The notes below the pieces were generated by a model that ran no database searches, was not told the origin of the DNA, and was given only the letters and a program-made list of their open reading frames with translations. Positions 27,072-36,159 of a stretch of 64,000 bases of DNA are shown in pieces. Location: positions 269,247 through 333,246 of the forward strand of contig CAJXKF010000003.1 in the NCBI GenBank assembly GCA_913055695.1, given 5' to 3'. Both the position numbers and the translations under genes were made by a program. This stretch comes from an uncultured Methylophaga sp. Lineage in GTDB: Bacteria; Pseudomonadota; Gammaproteobacteria; Nitrosococcales; Methylophagaceae. Numbering within the stretch: the first letter of the stretch is position 1; each line of letters begins with the position of its first letter.

Positions 27072-27263
27072 CGGAATACCCTGTTTGTTTCGTTGAAGAG
27101 ATGAATACCGCTGCGTCTCAAACGACGCTCAGCTTAGCCTGCATTATCGCACTGGTCTTGTCAGCTGGCTAATATAAACGCCACTTCCGGAGTATTTACA
27201 GGGTCTGGACAGGGCTCTAAGCTAGGGCGGTAAAACTCAAACGCTAACCAGCAGGATGCAGAC

Positions 27264-27860
27264 ATGTTCTCGATTTCCCAGTGGCGCATTACCGGACTTG
27301 TGCTGATAGTCCTTGGCCTGATGTCAGCCAGCAGCTTTGTCTGGCTTGGTTTTAGTGAAGAAGCGATTCGCGCCATGGTCAGAGGGACGGCCCGGACTTC
27401 GATTTTCCTGTTCGTGCTGGCCTTTACCGCATCCAGTCTGTACCGGCTGCTTAAATCCGGCTGGGCAAGATACCTGTTGGATAACCGCCGTTATATCGGG
27501 CTGTCGTTTGCCCTGTCGCATTTTGTGCATCTGCTGTTTCTGATCCTGCTGATGACCCACTACCCGCAGGACTCACTGGCGAAGTTGAATCAGTTCGAGA
27601 TTGTGGGGGCCAGCCTGACCTATGTGTTTATCCTGGCGATGACGATCACGTCTTTTGAGCCGCCACGGCGCTGGATCGGTCCCAAAAACTGGCATCGTCT
27701 GCATACCACCGGTATGTACCTGGTCTGGCTTATCTTTCTGGAAACCTACGGTAAGGGCACACTGCAAAACGGGCATTATCTGCCCCTGGTGTTACTGCTG
27801 CTGGTGGCGATGGGACTAAGACTGGCAGCCAGTGTCAAAACCGCGCGCTCGGTTCACTAG
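27264..27860 (+). CDS. Ferric-reductase-like transmembrane protein
   Basis: 198 aa, six TM; FALSHFVHLLF and WHRLHTTGMYLVWLIF heme-ligand-like His pattern. Confidence 0.65.
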   Translation: MFSISQWRITGLVLIVLGLMSASSFVWLGFSEEAIRAMVRGTARTSIFLFVLAFTASSLYRLLKSGWARYLLDNRRYIGLSFALSHFVHLLFLILLMTHYPQDSLAKLNQFEIVGASLTYVFILAMTITSFEPPRRWIGPKNWHRLHTTGMYLVWLIFLETYGKGTLQNGHYLPLVLLLLVAMGLRLAASVKTARSVH

Positions 27861-28186
27861 CTTTTATTGATGGGGGTATAAACCGGGCCGGGGAAAGTCG
27901 CGACCTTGCCATCAAATTCACTTATCTTTGCCTGACCTTTCTTGGTGACGGCATCGATCCGCAGCACCGCATGCATCGGGATATAGGTGCGATTCACATC
28001 GGCGAATTCATCTTTGAGCTTTTCATGAGTTGGGTCAACCACGACACTGGTATGTGTATCCCAGACAAAGTCGCCGATTTCGATAAAGCCGAACAGACTG
28101 CCCTGGCTAAGCTCACGGGCATAAAGCTCATAGCGCTGACCACCCTGGATAAATTCGATGCGATATAACAATGCTTTTTTAGTCAT
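27857..28186 (-). CDS. DUF1820 family protein
   Basis: 109 aa, ALLYRIEFIQGGQRYELYARELSQGSLFGFIEIGDFVWD. Confidence 0.8.
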   Translation of the reverse strand: MTKKALLYRIEFIQGGQRYELYARELSQGSLFGFIEIGDFVWDTHTSVVVDPTHEKLKDEFADVNRTYIPMHAVLRIDAVTKKGQAKISEFDGKVATFPGPVYTPINKS

Positions 28187-28343
28187 AATTAATCTGTCAC
28201 AGCGTTTGTCAGCTGAGTAGTTTGTTTGGTTGCGCTCAAAATGGGGGCAGAGAAGCGAAATTCAATGTTAATGCAGATATAAAACTTCGGCTATCTGACA
28301 CAACATTCAACAGCTAAAAACCGGCCTGCTCACTGTAGATGCG

Positions 28344-29534
28344 CTACCACCAGGAATAAATCAGTAAACCGAGCGGGGTACCCACGATATAACCGGCGAC
28401 CCCAACCAGAATACCGGGCGTGACAAGCGTACCCCAGCCGCGGGCGACAGCGAGGGCCGGTGCCGTGGTGGCACCGAGTACGGCGGCGTTCGAAGCAATA
28501 ATGAGTTCCGGTAATGACAGTTTGAGTGCCTGCTTTTTCAGCAGGCGGTTCAATAGCAGGCCCCCGATAAACACCACCAGCCAGTGCACCAGCAGTACGA
28601 TAAACACAAACACCAGCAGGATCGGCGCATGGGCCAGTAAGGTCGCGACATTGGCTCCGGCGGCGATAGTGGCGAAGAAGACCAGGGCTAAAACAAAGCC
28701 CATGCTCTGACCACCGTTGAGCTTTTTCATCTGAACTGGCATCAGTGTGGCCGGAATAATCGAATACAAAGTGATAAACAGATAGCGTAGCAGGCTGAAG
28801 TCGATGCCAAGCGCTAATAGGTTGAGCAGATAGACGGTCAGATCCGACACAGCCACCACCAGCATGGCAAAGGTCAGGGCGGCAGCCAGAGACAAACCGC
28901 CGACCTGGTTCTCACCCTGTTCCAGGCTTTGTTCCTGGTCGGAGAAATAATTCCGTTGCACATAGCGTTGCATGAAAAAGCGTGATGCCGGCATCAGAAT
29001 AATCACGACCAGAAACAGAATACCGAGTAGGTTATCGACGGCTGTCGCTGCGGCAATCATGCTGCTGTTATCAAATCCGGTGGATTGCATCACAGCAGCA
29101 AAATTAGCCGAGCCGCCGGTATAAGTGGCGGTGAACATACCAGCCAATATCGATTCAAACTCGCCCAGGTCGAGCAGGCTCGCACCGACTAAAACCCCCA
29201 TGACTGTGCCGAAACAGGCGAGAATAAACCCCAAGCCGACCCGGCCGCTCTCTGCCAGTATTCGTCGCACATCGGCATGAATCAGAAACAGCGGCAGCAG
29301 CATCGGCACAAAATAACTGAAGACCACATCATAGGCGGGCGAAGATTGCGGCATGATGCCTAGGTTCGACAGCAGAATAGAAAGCAGAATCGCCCAGATT
29401 GCCCCGGTCAGGGTTTTACCCCAGGGTTTGCTTTCGGCCCAGAAGCCGAACCAGGCAATGGCAAACAAGGCAGCAAATACCGCCAGAATCTGGTCGGCTG
29501 GGATAAGCGAATTCATACCTGTATCCTGTTTCAA
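28344..29534 (-). CDS. DUF819 family membrane protein
   Basis: 396 aa polytopic; LLPLFLIHADVRRILAESGR, GGSANFAAVMQSTGFDNSSMIAAATAVDN. Confidence 0.85.
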   Translation of the reverse strand: MKQDTGMNSLIPADQILAVFAALFAIAWFGFWAESKPWGKTLTGAIWAILLSILLSNLGIMPQSSPAYDVVFSYFVPMLLPLFLIHADVRRILAESGRVGLGFILACFGTVMGVLVGASLLDLGEFESILAGMFTATYTGGSANFAAVMQSTGFDNSSMIAAATAVDNLLGILFLVVIILMPASRFFMQRYVQRNYFSDQEQSLEQGENQVGGLSLAAALTFAMLVVAVSDLTVYLLNLLALGIDFSLLRYLFITLYSIIPATLMPVQMKKLNGGQSMGFVLALVFFATIAAGANVATLLAHAPILLVFVFIVLLVHWLVVFIGGLLLNRLLKKQALKLSLPELIIASNAAVLGATTAPALAVARGWGTLVTPGILVGVAGYIVGTPLGLLIYSWW

Positions 29535-29598
29535 TCTGTCAGCGTCACTAGAAGGCAGGATACCCCGAATAGGACCGCAATCAAAAACGAGGCTTGAT

Positions 29599-30594
29599 AT
29601 GTATAGCGACGACGATCTGGAACAGGCAGTCGATAAAGAGATTTTCAGCCGTGCTGCGGTGACCCGCTTCCGGGATTATATTGCCGAGCGCGATAATACC
29701 CGGGCCGTGGATGAAGAAGACTTTCGTCTTATCACCAGCTTCAACGACATTTTCGTGGTCATTGCCTGTCTGTTGCTACTGTTGTCGGCTGGCTGGGTGA
29801 TTCAGGGGACAAGTACGGCATTGTCAGCCGCCGTTGTCGCCGCTTTATCCTGGGGACTGGCTGAATTTTTTGTGCTTAAACGCAAAATGGCCCTGCCGGC
29901 GATTGTGCTTTTAGTGACGTTTGTGGGCAATGTGTTCGCTGCGATAGTGCTTATCTTCGGTTTTCCGGATGAAAAAGCCTTTATGCTGGCCGGTCTCGGG
30001 GCGACTTTCGCTGCCTGGCTGCACTGGACCCGTTTCCATGTCCCCGTCACGGTGGCTGCCGGGGCTGCCACCGCAGTCGCGTTTGTGCTGGCCGCACTGA
30101 TTTATATGATGCCGTCCCTGCGTGATTATCTGAACAGTCTGATGTTTGCCGGGGGGATTGCGATATTCCTGCTGGCCATGCGCTGGGACATGGCGGATCT
30201 GAAACGGGTCACCGGTCACTCGGATGTCGCTTTCTGGCTGCACCTGACGGCAGCACCTTTGATCGTGCATCCGGTGTTCAGCAATCTCGGCATTTTCGAG
30301 GGCACTCAGACCACATTGGATCTGGCCATCGTCTTGTTGTTGTATCTGGTGCTGACGGTGATTTCGCTGGTTATAGACCGGCGCGCCTTCATGGTCTCGT
30401 CATTGATTTATGTGCTGGCGGCGCTGACCGAACTGCTTGATACCTATGGCCTGGCCGGTGACAGCTTTGCTTATGTCGGCGTGGTGATTGGTTTCTCTTT
30501 ACTGTTGCTTTCAGGCTTCTGGCACAAGGCCCGTCGCCTGTTGGTTCAGAACCTGCCCGCTGCCTGGCAGGGGCGGCTACCGGAAGTTGCTTAG
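29599..30594 (+). CDS. Polytopic membrane protein of unknown function
   Basis: MYSDDDLEQAVDKEIFSRAAVTRF... soluble N-terminus then ~10 TM; ATG at 29599 chosen because the ORF-track start (29353) runs antisense into the DUF819 gene. Confidence 0.75.
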   Translation: MYSDDDLEQAVDKEIFSRAAVTRFRDYIAERDNTRAVDEEDFRLITSFNDIFVVIACLLLLLSAGWVIQGTSTALSAAVVAALSWGLAEFFVLKRKMALPAIVLLVTFVGNVFAAIVLIFGFPDEKAFMLAGLGATFAAWLHWTRFHVPVTVAAGAATAVAFVLAALIYMMPSLRDYLNSLMFAGGIAIFLLAMRWDMADLKRVTGHSDVAFWLHLTAAPLIVHPVFSNLGIFEGTQTTLDLAIVLLLYLVLTVISLVIDRRAFMVSSLIYVLAALTELLDTYGLAGDSFAYVGVVIGFSLLLLSGFWHKARRLLVQNLPAAWQGRLPEVA

Positions 30595-30645
30595 CACGCT
30601 TCAAAATCAGCTAAACTGAGATCATGCTCCAATTCTGGGAGGGGC

Positions 30646-31281
30646 TTGATGAGACAAATCCTGTCCGATCTCTGGGAAACCGCCGTGGAAAGCCCATTTC
30701 CCGGCCTCACCACGCATGCTTACCTGTGGACGCGTGATGATGGCAATGTGTTGTTCTATAACACCAGCCAGCAGCAGGATATCCGGCAAATGGCTGACTT
30801 GGGCGGGGTTGCCTGTCAGCTACTCAGTCATCGAGATGAAGTGGGTCAGTCCCTTATTCAAATTCGTGATTTATATGCAGCCAGACTGGGTGTTCATCAG
30901 GCAGAACTGGAACATTTGGCCGAGGTTTGTCAGCCGGATATCATTTTTCAACACAGGCAATGCTTATTTGACGATCTGGAAGTGGTTCCGACACCCGGAC
31001 ATACGCCCGGCAGCTGCTGTTTTCTGGCAAGCCTGGCTGAAGGGCTCACAGCGCTTTTCAGTGGTGATACCCTGTACTGGAGTGACGCCGGTCTGAGGCC
31101 GGGTCTATTGCCTTTCAGTGATCGAGACCAGCTGATTGAAAGCCTGACCCTGCTGGAAAAAGTTTCACCTGATCTGGTCTGTTCGAGTGCCTTTTCCGGT
31201 GAATCCGGTTTCAAGGAAGTCAAAGCTGACTGGTCAGAACAGCTCGCTATTGCCAGATGGTTGCTGCAACAACAAAGTTAG
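30646..31281 (+). CDS. MBL-fold metallohydrolase-like protein
   Basis: PTPGHTPGSCCFLA and LFSGDTLYWSDAG motifs. Confidence 0.75.
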   Translation: MMRQILSDLWETAVESPFPGLTTHAYLWTRDDGNVLFYNTSQQQDIRQMADLGGVACQLLSHRDEVGQSLIQIRDLYAARLGVHQAELEHLAEVCQPDIIFQHRQCLFDDLEVVPTPGHTPGSCCFLASLAEGLTALFSGDTLYWSDAGLRPGLLPFSDRDQLIESLTLLEKVSPDLVCSSAFSGESGFKEVKADWSEQLAIARWLLQQQS

Positions 31282-31307
31282 GATGACATCCCTGTCACCC
31301 TGCCTGC

Positions 31308-31652
31308 CTACCGGTAATAACCATGATGGCGATAATCCCGATCATAGTGACGATCATGATGACGGTATGAATGCCGGTCATGACTGCGGTAATACCTGTC
31401 GTGATGTTTCCAGTGTTTTTTGTGGTGCTTCCAGTGCTTGTGGCCATGATAGTGATGACGGTGGCGATCATAGTCACGGTAGTGAATCACATAGCTATCG
31501 GGGTAATAGCTGTTGTGATAACCCGGATAGCCCAGATTGAAGCCAATACCGATACTGAGATCACCGGCCTTGGCCGGGCTCGTGGCGACGGCCAGCATCA
31601 TGCCTGAAAACAGACTGATGGCTAAAAGTGTTGATTTGTTGAGATGTCGCAT
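31308..31652 (-). CDS. Exported His/Tyr/Arg-rich protein
   Basis: Signal peptide (LLAISLFSGMMLAVATSPAKAGD), then HRHHYHGHKHWKHHKKHWKHHDRYYRSHDRHSYRHHDRHYDRDYRHHGYYR. Confidence 0.75.
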   Translation of the reverse strand: MRHLNKSTLLAISLFSGMMLAVATSPAKAGDLSIGIGFNLGYPGYHNSYYPDSYVIHYRDYDRHRHHYHGHKHWKHHKKHWKHHDRYYRSHDRHSYRHHDRHYDRDYRHHGYYR

Positions 31653-31845
31653 CGCGTTTACCTCGCTCTACACAAAAGGACACGCTTAATACATTAATCG
31701 CCTGCTCGGAAAGTTTGTGTTAAGCAATGTAAAAGTTTGTAAAACATGAAAAAACTGTCGATTAGTGCACAGGAAACAGTGCATTTCAGAGGCCAGCAGA
31801 CGTGCTAAAGTGAAACCGTTAATTCAGCAATTGCATGGGACAGTG

Positions 31846-32418
31846 ATGGAGACTTTGATTCAATTCGAACTGCCGAAATGGCTGCTGCGCTATCAGCAGT
31901 CTTATCAGACAAGCACAGACATTGAGGCGCAGATGGATTTTCTGATCGATGTGTCCCGTCTCAACATTCAATATGACACAGGCGGTCCCTTTGCTGCCGC
32001 GGTATTTGAAGTCGACAGTGGCAGGCTGGTGGCCCTGGGCTTGAACCTGGTGACCTCAAAAAATCTGTCGATTCTGCATGCTGAAATGGTGGCGCTGTCG
32101 CTGGCCCAGCAAAGCCGGCGTCATTATGATTTGGGTGCAACAAAGCCGGATTTATCTCTGGTCACCACCTGTGAACCCTGTGCCATGTGTTTCGGTGCCA
32201 TACCCTGGTCCGGGGTACGGCAGGTAGTGTCCGGTGCCACCGATGCCGATGCCAGAGCCATCGGTTTTGATGAGGGCCCGAAGCCGGATGACTGGCAAAA
32301 AGCGCTGGAAGAAAGACAGATAAAAGTCATCAGCGGGGTTAACCGGGATAAAGCTGCGGCCGTGCTGCGGGCCTATGTGAATCAGGGGGGTATGCTCTAT
32401 AACTCACGACAGGGATAG
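31846..32418 (+). CDS. Nucleoside/guanine deaminase-like protein
   Basis: HAEMVALSLAQ and TCEPCAMCFGAIPWSGV zinc motifs (CDA superfamily); ATG 31846 preferred. Confidence 0.85.
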   Translation: METLIQFELPKWLLRYQQSYQTSTDIEAQMDFLIDVSRLNIQYDTGGPFAAAVFEVDSGRLVALGLNLVTSKNLSILHAEMVALSLAQQSRRHYDLGATKPDLSLVTTCEPCAMCFGAIPWSGVRQVVSGATDADARAIGFDEGPKPDDWQKALEERQIKVISGVNRDKAAAVLRAYVNQGGMLYNSRQG

Positions 32419-32424
32419 ACGCAG

Positions 32425-32828
32425 ATGAAAGCTAAAATCAGCATGATTACGCTTGGGGTCGAGGATTTGAAAGCGGCTACAGCTTTTTACCGTGATGGAC
32501 TCGAACTGCCTCAGTTTCACTTCGCCAGTGAAGGGGTGAGCTTTTTTGAGCTGGCTGGCGCCTGGCTGGGTCTGTATCCCAGAAACGCGTTGGCAGAGGA
32601 TATCGCTATTCCCATGGCTGAGTTGACGGCGCCCGGCAGCTTTACACTGGCACATATGTCAGCAGCCCGGAGGCGGTTGATGCCCTGCTGGAGCAGGCAG
32701 TCAATGCCGGTGCCAGGTTAATCAAACCCGGTCAGCCCGCTTTCTGGGGTGGCTATTCCGGTTACTTTCAGGATCCCGAAGGCTATTACTGGGAAGTCGC
32801 TTTCAACCCATTTATCGACCTCACCTGA
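32425..32828 (+). pseudogene. VOC/glyoxalase family protein, interrupted by a -1 frameshift near 32655
   Basis: First frame to ...APGSFTLAH; second frame continues SPEAVDALLEQAVNAGARLIKPGQPAFWGGYSGYFQDPEGYYWEVAFNPFIDLT*; one missing A (cacat[a]atgtc) restores one ORF. Confidence 0.8.
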
Positions 32829-32842
32829 CCTGAGACACAAAC

Positions 32843-32873
32843 GCCCCTGTCCGCCATGCAAGCGGACAGGGGC
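32843..32873. terminator. Bidirectional terminator
   Basis: GCCCCTGTCCGC-catgcaa-GCGGACAGGGGC between convergent genes. Confidence 0.8.
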
Positions 32874-32883
32874 ACAATAGTCA

Positions 32884-33666
32884 TCAGCCGCTGTTACTGA
32901 CCAGATCCCGGTAGGCATGCCAGGTGGCATGGCCCAGTAACGGGAAAATCACGATCATGCCAATCATGAAAGTAGCGATGCCGACAGCAGTAAACAACGC
33001 CAGTAAGCCAGTCCACAGCAGCATGGTCAGTATATTGTTGAGCACCACGCGAACGCTGATAAAGCCGGCGTCCAGCGCTTTGATATTACTGTCGATAATC
33101 GCCGGTACGGCGACCACCGACAAGGTAAAAACAATCACTGCCAGCACACCGCCGACAATGAGGTAAAGCGCAGTTTGCAGTGGTGATGCAAAGGCAAAGA
33201 AATCCCCCCACATCGTTCTGTCCAGTGGCGGTGCCACCTCACCTACGGCGACCATCAAAACCAGACCGGAAATCACAAACCAGAGCAGACTGAAGCCCAC
33301 CAGAAATCCGGCAAAACGGAACAGGGCTGATTGATTACGGCTGAGACCACTTAAGGACTGATCAAAACTGACCGGCTGTCTGGTCTCAAGCCGGCGGGAT
33401 ATTTCACACAGTCCCGCAGCCATGACCGGCCCAATCAGCATAAACCCGGAGACCACCGCTGCCAACGCATAAACATGCATGCTCGTAACCAGCAGGGCAA
33501 TCCAGAATGCGCCGGCGACGATAAGGCCATGCGCCAGGCTGACTTTCGGGTACTTACCCAGATCACGTCCACCTTTGATCAGCCAGCTGAATGGTCGCAC
33601 AAAGGCCGTGTGCTTGATGGAAAATTGAGCAGGAATTGTATAGTGACTATGACTTTCTACACTCAT
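32884..33666 (-). CDS. DUF2189 family membrane protein
   Basis: MSVESHSHYTIPAQFSIKHTAFVRPFSWLIKGGRDL...GFMLIGPVMAAGLCEISRRLE. Confidence 0.85.
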   Translation of the reverse strand: MSVESHSHYTIPAQFSIKHTAFVRPFSWLIKGGRDLGKYPKVSLAHGLIVAGAFWIALLVTSMHVYALAAVVSGFMLIGPVMAAGLCEISRRLETRQPVSFDQSLSGLSRNQSALFRFAGFLVGFSLLWFVISGLVLMVAVGEVAPPLDRTMWGDFFAFASPLQTALYLIVGGVLAVIVFTLSVVAVPAIIDSNIKALDAGFISVRVVLNNILTMLLWTGLLALFTAVGIATFMIGMIVIFPLLGHATWHAYRDLVSNSG

Positions 33667-33880
33667 TTTCTCCTCCCTTTATCGCTGTGGAAGTGAAAGC
33701 CAGTGTTGTTATGTTTCATTTCCAGTCTAACAGCCAGCGGCTCTCGGTCCTACACCATATATGACAACAGCGTTCGTCTAATGTTTACAACCTGAAGCTT
33801 GGAATTAATCCTCTCTTTCCATCTCCTGCCGATGACGGCTCATCTTGACAATGCTGACTTGCATACATAAGATCACGAAC

Positions 33881-33899
33881 GCAAATCATTATCATTAAG
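33881..33899 (+). promoter_or_regulatory. Candidate Fur box upstream of TonB-dependent receptor
   Basis: gcaaatcattatcattaag, NATWAT-like hexamers, ~20 bp before the start codon. Confidence 0.65.
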
Positions 33900-33919
33900 T
33901 TATATGTAAAGGGAAAGCA

Positions 33920-36043
33920 ATGCCATTATCCATCCAGCCGGCCAAAAATCTGACGCCGGCTTTTCGTCTGGCTTTGCTGCCATTGATGCTGCTTAGTAGT
34001 CTCAATGTGCAGGCCCAAACCGAGGCTGAACAGAAAGCGGTAGAACTGCCAAAAGTGGAAGTCACCACCGGTGAAATCGACAGGAACGGTTATATTGAAC
34101 TGGAAAAGCAGCCACAAGTCGGCAAGCTGAATGTGCCGGTGCAGGATACGCCTTACTCCATTGAAATTATTGATAAGGACTTCATCAGAGACACTGGTGC
34201 CAAGACTATTCAGGATGCATTGCTTTACTCTTCAGGTGTTTACGCCGGTGCGTTTGGGCTTGATACCCGCGGAGACTCCGCCAAGATTCGAGGTATTGAT
34301 CCTTCCCAATATGTAGATGGCCTGCGTCAACTGTATGGCTTCTACAATACGGTTCGTCCTAATGTCTATGCGCTGGAAAGCATTGAGGTACTGAAAGGGC
34401 CTTCTTCGGTATTGTATGGTCAGGGTGAGCTGGGTGGTATTGTGAACTCTGTGTCCAAGTTGCCTAAAGAACAGCAACAGGGGGAAATCTGGGCGCAGTA
34501 TGGTTCTTTCCACCGCAAGCAACTGGCGTTTGATGTGACCGGCCCCGCGACGGAAGATGGTAAATTGCTCTACCGGGTTGTCGGTCTTCAACGCGACAGC
34601 CAGACCCAAGTTGATTATGTCGATGATGACGGCTTTTTTATCGCGCCATCTTTGACTTGGAGACCGACTGACGATACCAGCTTTACCGTGCTGTTTAATC
34701 GTCAGATGAATAAAGGCCAGGTGTCTGCGCAGTTCCTGCCACAGGCCGGAACACTTGACCGTGGCCCGCTGGGTTATGTCGGATCAGAGACCTTTGTTGG
34801 TGAGCCGGGTTGGGATAAATATGACCGTGAGAAAACCGAAGTGACGCTGATGTTTGATCACAGCTTCACGGATAATTGGTCTTTCTCCACTACGGCCCGT
34901 TATACCGAGTCCAGCACCTACACCAGAGAGCATTACACCACAGCCTATGCCCAGGTGGAGCCACAAGCAAATGGTGATATGAACCGTGTTATCACCACAG
35001 CCGATCGTCATACCCGAATTTTTAATCTGGATGCACGTCTGCAGGGTCAGTTTGACCTGGGCGTGACCAGCCACACGGTAGCAATTGGTGTTGATCGCCA
35101 GGACGCAGTGTGGGAAACAGAGAATTCCGGCTTTGCCGCCAGCACGCCGCTGAACCTGTATAACCCGGTCTATGGCAACTTTGATCCCAGTGTGCTGAAC
35201 CCGACCAACCCCGATGATAATCAGATCAGGCAGGTTGGCTTCTATGTTGCTGATCATATGGAAATCGGTCCGGTAGTGATCTCTGCGGCATTGCGCCGTG
35301 ATTGGGCCAAAAACACCTTGCTGGCTGAACTGGGCGATAACGTGACCAGTGACGAAAATGAAACAACCGGACGTATTGGTGTGATGTACCGCTTTGATAA
35401 TGGTTTCTCACCTTATGCGAGTTATGCTGAAGCGTTCACCATGAACCTGGGCACCAGTGAAGCCAGTACTCTGAAGCCAACCACGGGTAAACAGCGTGAA
35501 TATGGTTTCAAATATCTGTCAGATGACAACAGTCTGGCAATTACGGCGGCCTATTTCGATATCCTGCAGACCAACCGCGTTCAGGCCGGGAATATCCCGG
35601 ATGGTGTCGAGCAGACCGGCGCCACCATTGATGGTTGGGAGCTTCAGGTCAACAAACGCTGGAAGCAGTTTGAAACCCAGTTCAGTTATACCGATCTGAA
35701 TGCCGACAATGGTGAAACCGGTGAACGTTTGCCCTATGTGTCCGAGAAAGTCGCCTCCTGGTGGAATAAGTACTACCTGAACAGTAACTGGCGTATCGGT
35801 GCCGGTATTCGTTACATCGGTAACAGTGTGGGTTCAGATTATGGCAATGGTGCAGGACCCAAAGTACCTTCAGAGACGCTCTATGATGCAATGATCGGTT
35901 ACAGTTATAAAAACTGGGACTTCACTGTTGATGCCAAGAACCTGACCGATGAGGAGTACGTCTCATGGTGTCGAGGGACAGGACGTGATTGTGGCTTTGG
36001 TGAAAGACGCAATGTCACCGCTAATGCCTACTACCACTTCTAA
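33920..36043 (+). CDS. TonB-dependent siderophore receptor
   Basis: Plug motifs (QDTPYSIEIIDKDFIRDTGAKTIQDAL, VLKGPSSVLYGQGELGGIVNSVSK), C-terminal YYHF. Confidence 0.93.
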   Translation: MPLSIQPAKNLTPAFRLALLPLMLLSSLNVQAQTEAEQKAVELPKVEVTTGEIDRNGYIELEKQPQVGKLNVPVQDTPYSIEIIDKDFIRDTGAKTIQDALLYSSGVYAGAFGLDTRGDSAKIRGIDPSQYVDGLRQLYGFYNTVRPNVYALESIEVLKGPSSVLYGQGELGGIVNSVSKLPKEQQQGEIWAQYGSFHRKQLAFDVTGPATEDGKLLYRVVGLQRDSQTQVDYVDDDGFFIAPSLTWRPTDDTSFTVLFNRQMNKGQVSAQFLPQAGTLDRGPLGYVGSETFVGEPGWDKYDREKTEVTLMFDHSFTDNWSFSTTARYTESSTYTREHYTTAYAQVEPQANGDMNRVITTADRHTRIFNLDARLQGQFDLGVTSHTVAIGVDRQDAVWETENSGFAASTPLNLYNPVYGNFDPSVLNPTNPDDNQIRQVGFYVADHMEIGPVVISAALRRDWAKNTLLAELGDNVTSDENETTGRIGVMYRFDNGFSPYASYAEAFTMNLGTSEASTLKPTTGKQREYGFKYLSDDNSLAITAAYFDILQTNRVQAGNIPDGVEQTGATIDGWELQVNKRWKQFETQFSYTDLNADNGETGERLPYVSEKVASWWNKYYLNSNWRIGAGIRYIGNSVGSDYGNGAGPKVPSETLYDAMIGYSYKNWDFTVDAKNLTDEEYVSWCRGTGRDCGFGERRNVTANAYYHF

Positions 36044-36050
36044 ACTTTCT

Positions 36051-36075
36051 AAGGCCCCGTTTCCGGGGCCTTTTC
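36051..36075 (+). terminator. Rho-independent terminator
   Basis: AAGGCCCCG-tttc-CGGGGCCTT then TTCTCTTC. Confidence 0.85.
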
Positions 36076-36159
36076 TCTTCTGAAAGCTTCATTTCGAAAT
36101 AGACATGCGCCGTCTGAACACTTAGGCTAGCCAGAACAATTTTTTACAAGGAATCTACC

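Noticed and set aside
29353-29598. N-terminal extension of ORF 29353..30594
   Set aside because: Overlaps the divergent DUF819 gene; ATG at 29599 begins a more plausible protein.
31187-31540. Plus-strand Asp/Gly/His-rich ORF
   Set aside because: Mirror of the His-rich minus-strand gene (codons for H and D/G read antisense); the minus strand has a signal peptide and sensible start.
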